Part shown: piece by piece, positions 48,692 to 60,434 of the stretch
How positions within the stretch are numbered: position 1 is the stretch's first letter
Layout: the number at the start of each line of letters is the position of its first letter
Source of the DNA: Thermanaeromonas sp.
GTDB taxonomy: Bacteria; Bacillota; DSM-521; Neomoorellales; Neomoorellaceae
Direction: 5' to 3'
Assembly: GCF_021890735.1 (NCBI RefSeq)
Contig: NZ_JAKKUR010000002.1
Location: forward strand, 38,028-102,027
Length of the DNA: 64,000 nucleotides
The notes under the pieces: generated by a model
Told to the model about the DNA's origin: nothing
Database searches by the model: none
The model's input: only the letters and a program-made list of their open reading frames with translations
Translations under genes and position numbers: made by a program

Positions 48692-48919
48692 ATGGCTACC
48701 AAGTCAGTGGCCAAGCCGGCCGGTGAGAAAGCGAAAGCGGGAGAAAGGCTGGTCAAGTTTTTTAAGGGCTCCTGGGCGGAGCTTAAAAAGGTTCATTGGC
48801 CCACACGTCGGGAGCTTGTAGTCTACACGGGGGTCGTTTTACTGGCTGTCTTTTTGGTAGGGCTTCTCCTTTGGATAATGGATTCCGTCTATAGCTTTTT
48901 GTTTAGGCTCATATTGTAG
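48692..48919 (+). CDS. secE: SecE, protein translocase subunit
   Basis: The 75-residue SecE has the conserved amphipathic segment FFKGSWAELKKVHWPTRREL and one transmembrane helix (YTGVVLLAVFLVGLLLWI). ATG 48692 is preferred over GTG 48683, with GTGTGAGG upstream. Confidence 0.93.
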   Translation: MATKSVAKPAGEKAKAGERLVKFFKGSWAELKKVHWPTRRELVVYTGVVLLAVFLVGLLLWIMDSVYSFLFRLIL

Positions 48920-48953
48920 GTGTTTAAGCTTATATTTATAGAGGGATAATCTT

Positions 48954-49481
48954 ATGGAAAAGGCCTGGTATGTTATCCACACCTACTCGGGTTATGAGAA
49001 TAAGGTTAAGGCCAATTTGGAGAAGCGTATAGAATCCATGAACATGGGCGACAAGATCTTCCGGATAGTAGTACCCATGGAGGATGAGATACAGATAAAG
49101 GACGGGAAACGGAAGATCGTCAAGCGCCGCATTTACCCGGGATATATACTAGTAGAAATGATCCTTACCGACGATTCCTGGTATGTAGTCCGCAACACGC
49201 CGGGAGTTACCGGATTCGTGGGCGCTGGCAATAAACCGATTCCCTTACAGGAGGAAGAGGTAAAGCAGATCCTCGAACGTACAGGTGTGGAGACACCGCG
49301 CCCGCGGATAGACGTGAGCGTGGGCGAGAATGTCAGGGTTACCAGCGGGCCTTTTGAGAATTTTATCGGGACGGTAGAAGAGATCTATCCGGAGAAAGGG
49401 AAACTAAAGGTTCTTGTCTCCATGTTCGGCCGTGAGACACCGATAGAATTGGAGTTTACCCAGATAGAAAAGCTAGATTGA
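48954..49481 (+). CDS. nusG: Transcription antitermination factor NusG
   Basis: NusG binds RNA polymerase and affects pausing and termination. The 175-residue protein has the NGN domain (WYVIHTYSGYENKVKANLEKR, IYPGYILVEM, VRNTPGVTGFVG) and the KOW domain (VRVTSGPFENFIGTVEEI). Confidence 0.96.
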   Translation: MEKAWYVIHTYSGYENKVKANLEKRIESMNMGDKIFRIVVPMEDEIQIKDGKRKIVKRRIYPGYILVEMILTDDSWYVVRNTPGVTGFVGAGNKPIPLQEEEVKQILERTGVETPRPRIDVSVGENVRVTSGPFENFIGTVEEIYPEKGKLKVLVSMFGRETPIELEFTQIEKLD

Positions 49482-49521
49482 ACTTTTTATTGTGGAGTAG
49501 CGAACCTGGGGGTGATGATTT

Positions 49522-49947
49522 ATGGCCAAGAAAGTTATGGCGGTGGTGAAGCTACAGGTTCCGGCTGGTAAGGCCACCCCTGCTCCTCCGGTTGGTCCAG
49601 CCCTCGGCCAGCACGGAGTTAATATAATGGCCTTCGTAAAAGAATTTAACGAGAGGACGGCCTCCCAGGCGGGGCTCATAATTCCGGTAGAGATAACCAT
49701 ATATGAGGATCGTTCCTTTACCTTTGTAACCAAAACCCCGCCCGCATCTGTCCTGCTGAAGAAGGCCTTGGGGATTGAAACGGCCTCCGGAGAACCCAAC
49801 CGCAAAAAGGTAGGGAAGGTATCAAGGGCAACCATCCGGGAGATAGCCGAGCTCAAGATGAAGGATCTTAATGCCAATGATATTGAGGCAGCCATGCGCA
49901 TGATCGAGGGCACGGCCCGGAGTATGGGTATAGAGGTGGAAGGATAG
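49522..49947 (+). CDS. rplK: Ribosomal protein L11
   Basis: The 141-residue protein begins [39 protein letters not shown] sequence (split here), the L11 signature, and ends in the RNA-binding domain ([18 protein letters not shown]). Confidence 0.97.
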   Translation: MAKKVMAVVKLQVPAGKATPAPPVGPALGQHGVNIMAFVKEFNERTASQAGLIIPVEITIYEDRSFTFVTKTPPASVLLKKALGIETASGEPNRKKVGKVSRATIREIAELKMKDLNANDIEAAMRMIEGTARSMGIEVEG

Positions 49948-50039
49948 CCTCAAAAGTATCTAAAAGTAGCTCGAAGCGGTTCTGGGTGCTCTCTCTAGTG
50001 GGAGGAGTATTCCGCTGGTACCACAAGGAGGAAGATGTT

Positions 50040-50741
50040 ATGCCTAAGCACGGGAAAAAGTATTTAGAAGCCAGGAAACTGGTAGAGCCTGGACGGCTGT
50101 ATGATCCCGCGGAAGCCATAAGTCTAGTAAAGAAAACAGCTACGGCTAAATTCGATGAGACGGTCGAAGTGGCTCTACGCTTAGGCGTAGATCCCCGCCA
50201 TGCTGACCAACAAGTGCGGGGTAGCGTGGTCCTGCCCCACGGTACGGGTAAGACACGGCGGGTTCTGGTTTTTGCCAAAGGGGATAAAGCCCGGGAGGCA
50301 GAAGAAGCTGGAGCCGATATAGTAGGGGCCGAAGAGCTGGTAGAAAAGATCCAGGACGGTTGGCTAGAATTTGATGTAGCCATAGCCACACCGGATATGA
50401 TGGGAATGGTGGGTAAACTGGGACGGATTTTAGGTCCGCGGGGTCTGATGCCTAACCCCAAAGCCGGTACGGTGACTATGGATGTGGCCCGGGCGGTTAA
50501 GGAGGTCAAGGCCGGTAAAATAGAATTTCGGGTGGACAAGGCGGGCATTATCCATGCTCCGATCGGCAAAGTGAGCTTTGACGAGGAAAAGCTGCGGGAG
50601 AATTTCCAAACCCTGGTCGAGGCTGTAATCAGAGCCAAGCCTCCTGCTGCAAAGGGCCAGTATATAAAAAGTATCACCCTGTCTTGTACCATGGGACCGG
50701 GTATAAAGGTGAATCCGGCCAAGGTTTTAGGTCGCAAGTAG
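50040..50741 (+). CDS. rplA: Ribosomal protein L1
   Basis: The 233-residue protein starts [18 protein letters not shown] and carries the L1 signature [31 protein letters not shown] (in parts). ATG 50040 follows CAAGGAGGAAG. In many bacteria L1 represses its own L11-L1 mRNA. Confidence 0.97.
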   Translation: MPKHGKKYLEARKLVEPGRLYDPAEAISLVKKTATAKFDETVEVALRLGVDPRHADQQVRGSVVLPHGTGKTRRVLVFAKGDKAREAEEAGADIVGAEELVEKIQDGWLEFDVAIATPDMMGMVGKLGRILGPRGLMPNPKAGTVTMDVARAVKEVKAGKIEFRVDKAGIIHAPIGKVSFDEEKLRENFQTLVEAVIRAKPPAAKGQYIKSITLSCTMGPGIKVNPAKVLGRK

Positions 50742-50766
50742 GTTTTACAATCAAATTAAGAAATAG

Positions 50767-50890
50767 TTGCAGCCATAGACAGCAGGTGCTCCTTAGAGGA
50801 GCTTAAAGCCAGCCTGCCGAGGTTGCTAGCCCCTAAAATTCCTTAAGGGATCAGTGCCCCTGCTGTCTGCGGCAGGGGCTATAATATTTT
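50767..50890 (+). promoter_or_regulatory. L10 leader (rplJ autoregulatory RNA)
   Basis: The sequence follows the Firmicutes L10-leader pattern: GCAGCCATAGACAGCAGGTG at the 5' side, GCCTGCCGAGG in the middle and CCCCTGCTGTCTGCGGCAGGGGC at the 3' side (shown in parts). Excess L10(L12)4 binds it to lower rplJ-rplL expression. The last hairpin is followed by a modest T-run (TATAATATTTT). Confidence 0.88.
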
Positions 50891-50916
50891 AACAGCAGGT
50901 TAAAGGGGGTGATGCC

Positions 50917-51459
50917 TTGAGCAAACAGCGGGAGGCCAAGGCCCTGGTGGTAAAGGAAATTAAGGATAAGCTGGGGCAGTCTATAGCTTCTATTTTGGTA
51001 GATTACCGCGGCCTCAACGTGGCCGAGATGACCGGGCTAAGGCGTGAACTGCGGGCTGCGGGTGTGGAGTTTAAAGTAGTAAAAAACACTTTGACGCGCA
51101 TCGCTTCCCGGGAGTTGGGGCTTCAAGATTTAGAGCCCTATCTTGAGGGTCCCACGGCCATCGCCTTTAGTTTAACGGATCCGGTGGCCCCGGCTAAGAT
51201 ACTTTCTAACATGGCTAAAAATAATGAGCATCTCAAACTTAAAGCCGGGGTTCTCCAGGGGAAAGTTATCGGGCTAGACCAGATCAAAGCCCTGGCCGAG
51301 CTCCCCCCCCGGGAAGAGCTTCTGGGCAAAATGGTGGGCTCCTTGCAGGCGCCTCTGTATGGCATGGTAAGCGCCTTATCTGGGCCCATCCGCAAGCTGG
51401 TCTACGTGTTGGAGGCCATCCGCAGGAAACAAGAGGCTGCGGCTGGTACTCAAGCTTAG
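50917..51459 (+). CDS. rplJ: Ribosomal protein L10
   Basis: The 180-residue stalk base protein has [19 protein letters not shown] and VKNTLTRIA motifs. TTG 50917 follows AAAGGGGGTGATG. Behind the L10 leader. Confidence 0.96.
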   Translation: MSKQREAKALVVKEIKDKLGQSIASILVDYRGLNVAEMTGLRRELRAAGVEFKVVKNTLTRIASRELGLQDLEPYLEGPTAIAFSLTDPVAPAKILSNMAKNNEHLKLKAGVLQGKVIGLDQIKALAELPPREELLGKMVGSLQAPLYGMVSALSGPIRKLVYVLEAIRRKQEAAAGTQA

Positions 51460-51481
51460 CTAAAAAGGAGGAATACCTTAC

Positions 51482-51865
51482 ATGAGCAAAGTAGCAGAAA
51501 TAATCGAAGCCGTCAAAGGGATGACGGTTCTAGAGCTTGCCGAACTGGTTAAAGCTTTGGAAGAGGAATTCGGTGTGACTGCTGCTGCACCGGTGGCAAT
51601 GCCGGTGGCACCGGGTGCTGCTCCTGCCCAGGCAGAGGCAAAAGTCGAAGAGCAAACGGAATTTGATGTTATCCTCAAAGCGGCGGGAGATAAGAAGATT
51701 AATGTTATCAAGGTTGTCCGCGAGCTTACCGGCTTAGGCCTTAAAGAGGCTAAAGACTTGGTAGATGGAGCTCCCAAGCCGGTAAAGGAAAAGGTAAGCA
51801 AGGAAGAAGCCGAGCGTATAAAGGCCAAGCTCGAGGAAGCGGGCGCTACTGTAGAAATAAAATAA
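51482..51865 (+). CDS. rplL: Ribosomal protein L7/L12
   Basis: The 127-residue stalk protein has the N-terminal dimer domain, an Ala/Pro-rich hinge (about 35-55) and the C-terminal [21 protein letters not shown] region binding translation factors. Confidence 0.97.
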   Translation: MSKVAEIIEAVKGMTVLELAELVKALEEEFGVTAAAPVAMPVAPGAAPAQAEAKVEEQTEFDVILKAAGDKKINVIKVVRELTGLGLKEAKDLVDGAPKPVKEKVSKEEAERIKAKLEEAGATVEIK

Positions 51866-51898
51866 TGCTAAATTGCCCGTGTGAAGAGAATTTCTTGG

Positions 51899-51943
51899 GC
51901 TGGGACCCATTTCCGAAAGGACCGGTGGGTCCCAGTTTTCTAT
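51899..51943 (+). terminator. Terminator after rplL
   Basis: CTGGGACCCA (about 51900-51909) and TGGGTCCCAG (about 51926-51935) form a 10-bp stem followed by TTTTCT. Confidence 0.88.
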
Positions 51944-51978
51944 GGGCACCCCTAGCATAAAAATTTTTTCTGTAAATC

Positions 51979-52007
51979 TTGACAGGCCTTCGGCCTTATG
52001 CTAGCAT
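51979..52007 (+). promoter_or_regulatory. Promoter of rpoB-rpoC
   Basis: TTGACA (51979-51984), 17 bases, TAGCAT (52002-52007) in the 284-base rplL-rpoB gap. The remaining leader (52010-52149) has no recognised element. Confidence 0.75.
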
Positions 52008-52149
52008 TTTAAAATGCCATTATTTTGGGGTCTTGGTAGGATTAAATTTTTCCTGACTGGGCAATAATTACTTAGAGTAAGGTGGCCTTTTTAAAGAAGC
52101 GAGGTTGCTGATACCTTGCTTTTGTAGTTTCTTTTAAGGGGGACCGGGC

Positions 52150-55100
52150 ATGCCTTTTCCCATCAAGACTGGCAAAAGAGAACGGTGGAGCTATGCTAAC
52201 ATCAAAGAAGTTATAGATCCGCCCAACCTTATCGAGATCCAGCGCAGGTCTTACCAGTGGTTTATCGAGGAAGGGATACGGGAGACTTTCCAGGAGATTT
52301 CCCCCATTCAAGATTTTACAGGTAATCTCATCCTCGAATTTGGCGAACATTCTTTAGGTGAGCCCAAGTATACGGTAGAAGAGTGTAAAGAGCGGGATAT
52401 GACCTATGCGGCCCCTCTAAGGGTTAAGGTACGCCTTATAAATAAGGAGACAGGGGAGGTCAAGGAGCAGGAGGTTTTCATGGGGGACCTGCCCCTGATG
52501 ACTCCTAAGGGGACCTTTGTTATTAACGGGGCCGAAAGGGTGATCGTCAGCCAGCTTGTACGTTCTCCGGGGGTTTATTACTCGGAGGCGGTAGACCCTT
52601 CGGGGACCAAAATATATACCGCCACCCTCATCCCCAACCGCGGGGCCTGGCTGGAGCTGGAGACCGACAATACGGGAAGCATCTACGTCCGTGTGGACCG
52701 CACGCGCAAAATTCCTGTCACTGTGCTCCTTAAAGCCATAGGATATAACACTAAGGCCCGGATCTTGGAGCTTTTCGATTATGATGTCCGTATACAAACT
52801 ACTCTGGAAAAGGATACTACGGATTCCGAAGAAGAGGCTTTGGTAGAGATTTATAAACGCTTGCGTCCTGGCGAGCCGCCTACCGTAGATAGTGCCCGGA
52901 ACCTCGTAGAGTCCCTTTTCTTCGATCCCAAGCGTTACGATCTCGGCCACGTTGGGCGCTACAAGCTGCATAAAAAACTAAACCACGGTGTGCTCACCCA
53001 AGAAGTCAACGGCCGGCGAGAATACATCCGTTGCCTTACCAAAGAGGACATAGTCCACATTATTAAGTACCTGTTGCGCCTTATGGATGGTGAGGTTAAG
53101 CCCGATGACATAGATCATCTGGGTAACCGCCGGGTCCGCTCTGTAGGGGAATTGCTGCAGAACCAGTTCAGAATCGGCCTTGCCCGTATGGAGCGGGTAG
53201 TGCGTGAACGCATGACCATCCAGGACGTAGAGGCTATAACCCCGCAGGTATTGATAAATATACGGCCGGTGGTCGCAGCGGTAAAGGAATTTTTCGGTTC
53301 GAGCCAGCTGTCGCAGTTTATGGACCAGACTAACCCCCTATCAGAGCTCACCCATAAGCGCCGTCTTTCGGCCTTGGGTCCGGGAGGTTTAAGCCGCGAG
53401 CGGGCGGGGTTCGAGGTACGCGATGTGCATACCTCCCACTACGGCCGCATGTGTCCCATCGAAACTCCGGAAGGTCCGAATATTGGGCTAATCGGCTCCT
53501 TGGGTACCTATGCTAGGGTGAACGAATTCGGCTTCATAGAGACCCCTTATCGCAAAGTAGATAAGGAACGGGGCGTAGTTACCGATGAGGTGGTGTACCT
53601 GGCGGCCGATGAGGAGGATCAGTACGTTATTGCCCAAGCTAATACACCGGTAGATGAAGAAGGCCGCTTTTTGGTGCCGAAAGTGACCGCCCGGCACCGG
53701 GGCGAAATAGTAGTGGTACCTGCCGAGCGCGTAGACCTTATGGATGTTTCACCCAAACAGATGGTGAGCGTGGCAGCTTCCCTTATTCCTTTCCTCGAGC
53801 ACGACGATGCCAACCGCGCACTAATGGGTGCCAACATGCAGCGGCAGGCCGTACCGTTGATCCGAACAGAGGCACCTTTAGTAGGTACCGGTATGGAGTG
53901 GCGTGCAGCGCGCGATTCTGGTGTAGTCGTTTTGGCTAAGAATTCCGGTGTTGTAGAACGGGTTACTTCGCAGGAAATTGTTATACGCAAGGACGACGGC
54001 ACTACCGACGTTTATAAGCTCCAGAAGTTCGTGCGGTCCAACCAGGGGACGTGCATTAACCAGAAGCCCATTGTGCGGAAGGGGCAGAGGGTGGAAGCGG
54101 GAGAGGTTATCGCCGACGGCCCTTCCACCGATCAGGGAGAACTGGCCTTGGGCCGCAATGTTCTGGTAGCCTTTATGAGCTGGGAGGGTTATAACTACGA
54201 AGACGCTATTCTTATAAGCGAGCGCTTAGTTAAGGAGGATATCTTTACTTCCATTCATATAGAAGAGTACGAGTGTGAAGCCCGGGATACCAAGCTGGGT
54301 CCCGAAGAGATAACCAGGGACATCCCCAACGTGGGCGAAGATGTACTAAAAGATCTGGATGAGCGCGGTATCATACGCATCGGAGCCGAAGTACGGCCCG
54401 GGGATATTCTGGTGGGTAAGGTGACGCCTAAAGGGGAGACGGAGCTTACGGCCGAGGAGAGGCTGCTACGGGCTATCTTCGGTGAGAAGGCTCGGGAGGT
54501 ACGGGATACCTCCTTACGGGTTCCCCATGGAGAATCGGGTAAAGTCGTGGACGTTAAAGTGTTCTCCCGGGAGAACGGAGATGAACTACCACCGGGGGTA
54601 AATAAACTGGTCCGGGTTTACGTGGCTCAGAAACGTAAGATCTCCGTGGGGGATAAAATGGCTGGCCGCCACGGTAATAAGGGAGTTATCTCCCGGATAT
54701 TGCCGGAGGAGGATATGCCCTTCTTGCCCGATGGTACGCCTGTGGATATAGTGCTCAATCCTTTGGGTGTGCCTTCCCGTATGAATCTAGGCCAGATCCT
54801 CGAAACCCACTTGGGTTGGGCGGCCAAGACCTTAGGGATCCATGTGGCCTGTCCTGTGTTCGACGGTGCCGATGAAGAAGATATCAAGGAGGCCCTGCGG
54901 AGGGCCGGGCTTCCTGAGGACGGTAAGACCATCCTTTATGACGGCCGGACCGGAGAGCCCTTCGATAGGCCTATTACCGTCGGGTATATGTATATGCTTA
55001 AGCTGGCCCACCTGGTAGATGACAAGATACATGCCCGGTCTACAGGGCCTTATTCCCTGGTCACCCAGCAACCCTTGGGCGGGAAAGCCCAATTCGGCGG

Positions 55101-55587
55101 CCAGCGTTTCGGAGAGATGGAAGTGTGGGCCTTGGAAGCTTACGGCGCGGCTTATACCCTCCAGGAGATCCTCACGGTAAAATCCGACGATGTAGTGGGA
55201 CGTGTTAAAACCTACGAAGCTATTGTCAAAGGAGAAAATGTGCCGGAGCCGGGAGTACCCGAATCCTTTAAGGTTCTCATTAAGGAGCTTCAGAGCTTGG
55301 GCCTGGATGTGAAGGTGCTTTCGGAAGAAAACCAGGAGATAGAGATAAAGGATGAAGATGAAGATATTACAGAGCCGGGCAAGGATCTGGGCTTAGACAT
55401 TCACCCGGAGCCCAGGCTCCTTAAGGCTGCACAGCCAAAGGCAGCGGAACAAGCCGAGGATAAAGAAGAGGAGGCAGAGGAGGAGCTGGACCTGGCAGAG
55501 TTTGAAGCAGAGCTTCCTCCTTTAGAAGAGGGGGAAGAAGACCTCGATTTATCTTACCTTGATGAATCAAAAGACGAGGAAGAATAG
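52150..55587 (+). CDS. rpoB: RNA polymerase beta subunit
   Basis: The 1145-residue RpoB has the rifampicin-region [20 protein letters not shown] and [13 protein letters not shown], and the [13 protein letters not shown] catalytic segment. The last 70 or so residues form a very acidic tail rich in Glu and Asp after the conserved [10 protein letters not shown] end. ATG 52150 follows AAGGGGGA. Confidence 0.97.
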   Translation: MPFPIKTGKRERWSYANIKEVIDPPNLIEIQRRSYQWFIEEGIRETFQEISPIQDFTGNLILEFGEHSLGEPKYTVEECKERDMTYAAPLRVKVRLINKETGEVKEQEVFMGDLPLMTPKGTFVINGAERVIVSQLVRSPGVYYSEAVDPSGTKIYTATLIPNRGAWLELETDNTGSIYVRVDRTRKIPVTVLLKAIGYNTKARILELFDYDVRIQTTLEKDTTDSEEEALVEIYKRLRPGEPPTVDSARNLVESLFFDPKRYDLGHVGRYKLHKKLNHGVLTQEVNGRREYIRCLTKEDIVHIIKYLLRLMDGEVKPDDIDHLGNRRVRSVGELLQNQFRIGLARMERVVRERMTIQDVEAITPQVLINIRPVVAAVKEFFGSSQLSQFMDQTNPLSELTHKRRLSALGPGGLSRERAGFEVRDVHTSHYGRMCPIETPEGPNIGLIGSLGTYARVNEFGFIETPYRKVDKERGVVTDEVVYLAADEEDQYVIAQANTPVDEEGRFLVPKVTARHRGEIVVVPAERVDLMDVSPKQMVSVAASLIPFLEHDDANRALMGANMQRQAVPLIRTEAPLVGTGMEWRAARDSGVVVLAKNSGVVERVTSQEIVIRKDDGTTDVYKLQKFVRSNQGTCINQKPIVRKGQRVEAGEVIADGPSTDQGELALGRNVLVAFMSWEGYNYEDAILISERLVKEDIFTSIHIEEYECEARDTKLGPEEITRDIPNVGEDVLKDLDERGIIRIGAEVRPGDILVGKVTPKGETELTAEERLLRAIFGEKAREVRDTSLRVPHGESGKVVDVKVFSRENGDELPPGVNKLVRVYVAQKRKISVGDKMAGRHGNKGVISRILPEEDMPFLPDGTPVDIVLNPLGVPSRMNLGQILETHLGWAAKTLGIHVACPVFDGADEEDIKEALRRAGLPEDGKTILYDGRTGEPFDRPITVGYMYMLKLAHLVDDKIHARSTGPYSLVTQQPLGGKAQFGGQRFGEMEVWALEAYGAAYTLQEILTVKSDDVVGRVKTYEAIVKGENVPEPGVPESFKVLIKELQSLGLDVKVLSEENQEIEIKDEDEDITEPGKDLGLDIHPEPRLLKAAQPKAAEQAEDKEEEAEEELDLAEFEAELPPLEEGEEDLDLSYLDESKDEEE

Positions 55588-55617
55588 AGCACCCAAAATT
55601 TCTTGGGAGGGAGTCCT

Positions 55618-58600
55618 GTGCTGGATTTAAGCAATTTTGAACGTATACGTATCGCCCTGGCCTCCCCGGAGCAGATCCGGGCCTGGTCGAGCGGAGAAGT
55701 GAAGAAGCCGGAAACCATAAATTACCGTACCTTGAAACCCGAACGGGACGGCCTATTCTGCGAGCGCATCTTTGGGCCTACCCGGGATTGGGAGTGCCAT
55801 TGCGGTAAGTACAAAAGGGTCCGGTACAAAGGTGTAGTGTGCGACCGTTGCGGCGTGGAGGTGACCCGCTCCAAGGTACGGCGCGAGAGGCTCGGCCATA
55901 TTGAGCTTGCGGCTCCCGTGTCCCATATTTGGTATTTTAAGGGTATACCCAGCCGGATGGGCTTACTGTTAGACATGTCCCCGCGGGCCTTAGAAAGGGT
56001 GCTCTATTTCGTCTCTTATATAGTTATCGATCCCGGAGATACGGGGTTAACCAAGAAACAGCTCCTTTCTGAAGCTGAGTACAGGGAATACCGGGAGAAG
56101 TATGGCGACCGGTTCAGGGCAGGTATCGGTGCGGAGGCCATAAAGGAGCTTCTGCAGGAAATAGACCTCGATAAATTGGCCGAAGAATTGAGGCAGGAGC
56201 TTAAGGAGAGCACCGGCCAGCGGCGTATCCGGGCCATACGCCGTTTGGAAGTGGTGGAAGCCTTCCGCCAGTCGGGGAACCGGCCTGAGTGGATGATCCT
56301 GGATGTGATCCCAGTTATTCCCCCTGAACTTAGACCGATGGTCCAGTTGGACGGTGGGCGGTTTGCTACCTCGGACCTAAACGACCTCTACCGGCGGGTT
56401 ATAAACAGGAATAACCGCTTAAAGAGACTTTTGGACTTGGGCGCGCCGGACATCATTGTACGCAACGAAAAGCGCATGCTCCAGGAGGCTGTAGATGCCC
56501 TTATAGATAACGGCCGCCGGGGCCGGCCGGTGACGGGGCCCGGCAACCGGCCTCTGAAGTCCCTAAGCGATATGTTAAAGGGCAAACAGGGTCGCTTTCG
56601 CCAGAACCTTTTGGGTAAGCGCGTGGATTATTCCGGGCGCTCTGTGATCGTAGTTGGGCCTGAACTTAAGCTTCACCAGTGCGGGCTGCCCAAGGAGATG
56701 GCTTTGGAGCTTTTTAAACCCTTTGTGATGAAAAGGCTGGTGGACAAGGGCTTTGCCCATAATATAAAAAGCGCCAAACGCATGGTAGAGCGCGTACGCA
56801 ATGAAGTATGGGATGTGTTGGAAGAAGTTATCAAAGAGCATCCCGTGCTCCTAAACCGCGCTCCCACTCTGCACCGCTTGGGTATTCAAGCTTTTGAGCC
56901 GGTCTTGGTAGAAGGACGGGCCATTCAGATACATCCCCTGGTATGTACGGCCTATAACGCTGACTTTGACGGTGACCAGATGGCTGTACATGTGCCCCTT
57001 TCCGCGGAAGCACAGGCAGAGGCGAGGCTCCTCATGCTGGCCAGCAACAATATACTTAACCCCAAGGATGGTCGTCCGGTGGTTACCCCGACCCAAGATA
57101 TAGTCTTCGGGTGTTACTGGCTTACGGTGGCCAGACCGGGTGCTAAAGGAGAGGGGCGAGTCTTTGCCAGCTACGAAGAGGCTTATATGGCTTACGTACA
57201 CAAAGTTATCGACCTTCACGCCCTTATTAAAGTGCGGATGGAGGATGGCAAGCTGGTAGAGACCACCATAGGTCGGTTGATCTTCAACAAAGAGAGCCCC
57301 ATCCCTAAAGAACTGGGATTCTACAACTGTGAAATAGGTAAGAAGCAGCTAGGAGAGATTGTAGCCCGCTGCTACAGGGAGCTGGGCACCGCGGCTACTG
57401 CCAAGATGCTAGATGGTATAAAAAGATTGGGCTTTCATTATGCTACCTTAGCCGGAGTTACCATCGGTCTGGATGACATTGATGTACCTGAGGAGAAAAG
57501 CGAGATAGTAAGTCAGGCAGAAGAACAGGTAGAAAGTGTAGAACAACAGTACCGGAGGGGCCTTATAAGCGAAGAAGAGCGCTACCAGAAGGTCATTAAG
57601 ATATGGAATGAGGCTACAGAAAAAGTAACTAAAGCCCTCGTGGAGAAGATGGATAAATTAAACCCCGTGTTTATGATGGCTAATTCGGGAGCCCGGGGCA
57701 ACATCCAGCAGATACGGCAGCTTGCCGGTATGCGGGGCCTTATGGCGGACCCGTCCGGGCGTATAATTGATATGCCCATCAAATCCAATTTCCGTGAGGG
57801 TCTTACGGTCCTTGAATATTTCATCTCCACCCATGGTGCCCGTAAGGGTCTGGCGGATACGGCGTTACGCACCGCGGACTCCGGATACCTCACCCGGAGG
57901 CTGGTGGACGTAGCCCAGGATGTGATCGTGCGTGAATACGATTGTGGCACCGAAGAGTATGTGGAGATCGAAGATCTTAAGGACGGTAACGAAGTCATTG
58001 AAAAGATGGAGGAACGTCTTTTAGGGCGTGTAGCTGCCCGGGATATCGTACACCCCGAAACGAAGGAAGTTATTGTCCGCCGGAATGAAGAAATAGACGA
58101 AGAGGCTTTGGAGGCCATACTTGCCGCAGGTATCAAGAAAGTTCCTGCCCGCTCCGTGCTCACCTGTAAGACAAGGTACGGTGTGTGCTGTAAATGCTAC
58201 GGCCGTAATCTCGCTACGGGTAAGCTGGTGGAGATAGGGGAAGCTGTTGGTATCATCGCCGCCCAGTCCATAGGGGAACCCGGTACCCAGCTAACCATGC
58301 GTACCTTCCATACGGGCGGCGTGGCCGGCGAGGATATCACCCAGGGCCTTCCGCGGGTAGAGGAGCTTTTTGAGGCCCGGAAGCCCAAGGGGCAGGCCAT
58401 TATCGCCGAGGCGTCCGGTATTGTAAGGATCAATGAAGTTAAAGGGCGGCGGGAAATAGAACTCGTGGCGGACAGCGGAGAAAGGTACACCTACCAGGTT
58501 CCCTACGGCTCCCGGCTGCGGGTGGAAGACGGCCAGCGGGTAGAACTGGGCGATGAGCTGACCGAGGGTTCGGTCAACCCCCATGACTTGTTAAAGGTTA

Positions 58601-59100
58601 AAGGGGTGCGGGGGGTACAGCTTTACCTCCTGCGAGAGGTTCAGAGGGTTTACCGCATGCAGGGTGTGGAAATAAACGATAAACACATTGAGATTATGAT
58701 AAGGCAGATGCTCCGCAAGGTAAAGGTGGAGGACCCCGGTGACACCAATCTGTTGCCCGGGGGCCTGGTGGATGCCTTTGAATTCGCCGATAAAAACGAG
58801 GAAGTCAAGGCTAAGGGCGGCAAGCCTGCGGTGGCTCGCCCGGTGCTCCTGGGGATTACTAAAGCTTCCCTTACGACGGAATCCTTCCTTTCAGCAGCCT
58901 CCTTCCAGGAGACGACCCGGGTACTTACCGAAGCGGCCATAAAGGGGAAGGTGGATCCCCTCATGGGCCTTAAGGAGAACGTGATCATAGGAAAGCTCAT
59001 CCCGGCAGGAACAGGCATGGCTCGTTACCGGAACATTAAAGTCGTAATTCCTGAGGAACAAGAATTGACAGATGCTGTTGACTCCGCTGCTGGAAAATGA
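55618..59100 (+). CDS. rpoC: RNA polymerase beta' subunit
   Basis: The 1160-residue RpoC has the N-terminal zinc site ([20 protein letters not shown]), the catalytic NADFDGDQM and the second zinc site ([13 protein letters not shown]). GTG 55618 ([12 protein letters not shown]) follows GGGAGGG. Cotranscribed with rpoB, 30 bases apart. Confidence 0.97.
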   Translation: MLDLSNFERIRIALASPEQIRAWSSGEVKKPETINYRTLKPERDGLFCERIFGPTRDWECHCGKYKRVRYKGVVCDRCGVEVTRSKVRRERLGHIELAAPVSHIWYFKGIPSRMGLLLDMSPRALERVLYFVSYIVIDPGDTGLTKKQLLSEAEYREYREKYGDRFRAGIGAEAIKELLQEIDLDKLAEELRQELKESTGQRRIRAIRRLEVVEAFRQSGNRPEWMILDVIPVIPPELRPMVQLDGGRFATSDLNDLYRRVINRNNRLKRLLDLGAPDIIVRNEKRMLQEAVDALIDNGRRGRPVTGPGNRPLKSLSDMLKGKQGRFRQNLLGKRVDYSGRSVIVVGPELKLHQCGLPKEMALELFKPFVMKRLVDKGFAHNIKSAKRMVERVRNEVWDVLEEVIKEHPVLLNRAPTLHRLGIQAFEPVLVEGRAIQIHPLVCTAYNADFDGDQMAVHVPLSAEAQAEARLLMLASNNILNPKDGRPVVTPTQDIVFGCYWLTVARPGAKGEGRVFASYEEAYMAYVHKVIDLHALIKVRMEDGKLVETTIGRLIFNKESPIPKELGFYNCEIGKKQLGEIVARCYRELGTAATAKMLDGIKRLGFHYATLAGVTIGLDDIDVPEEKSEIVSQAEEQVESVEQQYRRGLISEEERYQKVIKIWNEATEKVTKALVEKMDKLNPVFMMANSGARGNIQQIRQLAGMRGLMADPSGRIIDMPIKSNFREGLTVLEYFISTHGARKGLADTALRTADSGYLTRRLVDVAQDVIVREYDCGTEEYVEIEDLKDGNEVIEKMEERLLGRVAARDIVHPETKEVIVRRNEEIDEEALEAILAAGIKKVPARSVLTCKTRYGVCCKCYGRNLATGKLVEIGEAVGIIAAQSIGEPGTQLTMRTFHTGGVAGEDITQGLPRVEELFEARKPKGQAIIAEASGIVRINEVKGRREIELVADSGERYTYQVPYGSRLRVEDGQRVELGDELTEGSVNPHDLLKVKGVRGVQLYLLREVQRVYRMQGVEINDKHIEIMIRQMLRKVKVEDPGDTNLLPGGLVDAFEFADKNEEVKAKGGKPAVARPVLLGITKASLTTESFLSAASFQETTRVLTEAAIKGKVDPLMGLKENVIIGKLIPAGTGMARYRNIKVVIPEEQELTDAVDSAAGK

Positions 59101-59139
59101 TAATATAACTAAATGTGTGACACCTGGGAGGGTCGGATA

Positions 59140-59391
59140 GTGTCTTACGAGCGTATAAAGGCGGCCAAAAAGAGGACGGTCGGTACCAGGGAGACTACCA
59201 AGGCCGTCCAGAAGGGCCTAGCCCGGGTGGTCTTCATAGCTAGAGATGCTGAGCCACACGTTACCGAGCCCCTTGTCTCCCTGTGCCGGGAGAAGGGTGT
59301 CGAAGTCATTATGGTAGATTCTATGAGGGAGCTAGGCCGCGCCTGTGGTATCGAGGTTAGCTCAGCATCGGCAGCCATCCTGGAAGAGTAG
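59140..59391 (+). CDS. L7Ae-family RNA-binding protein (YbxF-like)
   Basis: This 83-residue protein starts MSYERIKAAKKRTVG and contains the L7Ae fold core (VVFIARDAEPHVTEPLVSLC, VEVIMVDSMRELGRACGI). YbxF-type proteins bind kink-turn RNAs. GTG 59140 is preferred over ATG 59113 because GGGAGG lies before it. It sits between rpoC and rpsL, the standard place. Confidence 0.92.
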   Translation: MSYERIKAAKKRTVGTRETTKAVQKGLARVVFIARDAEPHVTEPLVSLCREKGVEVIMVDSMRELGRACGIEVSSASAAILEE

Positions 59392-59511
59392 TTAAAGGTA
59401 GTGCGCTAAAAGCCCGCTGGGCCGTAAGGAGGTAGTTCGCGGCCCAGCGGCTGATAATAGAAGTGGGGGATTTCTTGTGGGGGTTCCGTGGCAGGGAAGG
59501 GGGTGCGAGGG

Positions 59512-59886
59512 ATGCCCACCATTCAGCAGTTGGTCCGTGAGGCGCGTAAAAAAGTAGAGAAAAAATCGGGGGCACCGGCCTTAAGGGGGGCGCCGCAGCG
59601 CCGTGGCGTGTGTACGCGGGTTTATACTACTACACCTAAGAAACCTAATTCAGCTCTCCGCAAGGTGGCCCGTGTACGGCTCACCAACGGGATCGAGGTT
59701 ACAGCCTATATCCCCGGTATAGGACACAACCTGCAGGAACACTCGGTAGTTCTGGTGCGGGGAGGCAGAGTAAAAGATTTGCCAGGCGTAAGATACCATA
59801 TAATTCGCGGTGCTCTTGACGCTGCTGGTGTTCAGAACAGGCACCAGGGCCGTTCTAAGTATGGTGCTAAGCGGCCTAAGAAATAA
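59512..59886 (+). CDS. rpsL: Ribosomal protein S12
   Basis: The 124-residue S12 has [20 protein letters not shown] with the streptomycin-region lysine and [18 protein letters not shown] 59512 (MPTIQQLVR) matches the family; the frame to 59488 adds eight unconserved residues. No streptomycin-resistance change is seen at the PKKPNS lysine. Confidence 0.97.
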   Translation: MPTIQQLVREARKKVEKKSGAPALRGAPQRRGVCTRVYTTTPKKPNSALRKVARVRLTNGIEVTAYIPGIGHNLQEHSVVLVRGGRVKDLPGVRYHIIRGALDAAGVQNRHQGRSKYGAKRPKK

Positions 59887-59928
59887 GCTGGGAGCCGTTT
59901 ATGAGGGCGCGAAAGGAGGGATAAAGGG

Positions 59929-60399
59929 GTGCCGCGAAGGGGAAGCGTACCCAAGCGAGAGGTAGAACCCGACCCGATTTATGGTAGTACGAAAGTAACT
60001 AAACTTATCAATCAAGTTATGCGCAACGGCAAAAAATCCTTGGCCCAGCGTATTTGTTACGACGCCTTTGAAATAATTAGACAGAAGACCGGGAGAGATC
60101 CCCTGGAAGTCTTTGAACAGGCTTTGAAAAATGTGATGCCGGTTTTAGAGACCAGAGCCCGGCGGGTAGGTGGAGCCAACTACCAGGTTCCGGTAGAGGT
60201 GCGGCCGGAGAGGCGGCAGACGCTGGCCATCCGCTGGATTGTGAACTACGCCCGGGAGCGTAGCGGGAAGAGCATGGAGGAAAAACTTGCCGCAGAACTT
60301 ATAGATGCTGCCAATAACACCGGTGGCGCCGTGAAAAAGAAGGAAGACACCCATAAGATGGCGGAAGCCAATCGGGCCTTTGCCCATTACCGGTGGTAA
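59929..60399 (+). CDS. rpsG: Ribosomal protein S7
   Basis: The 156-residue S7 starts [20 protein letters not shown] and has the [20 protein letters not shown] region. GTG 59929 follows AAAGGAGGG. Confidence 0.97.
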   Translation: MPRRGSVPKREVEPDPIYGSTKVTKLINQVMRNGKKSLAQRICYDAFEIIRQKTGRDPLEVFEQALKNVMPVLETRARRVGGANYQVPVEVRPERRQTLAIRWIVNYARERSGKSMEEKLAAELIDAANNTGGAVKKKEDTHKMAEANRAFAHYRW

Positions 60400-60434
60400 T
60401 TGCTGTATACACCTGATTGCGAGGGGGTGAGAAC

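Noticed and set aside
59392..59511. Possible riboswitch in the rpsL leader
   Set aside because: Only a modest GGCCCAGCGGG-type repeat is visible; there is no recognised motif and no terminator.
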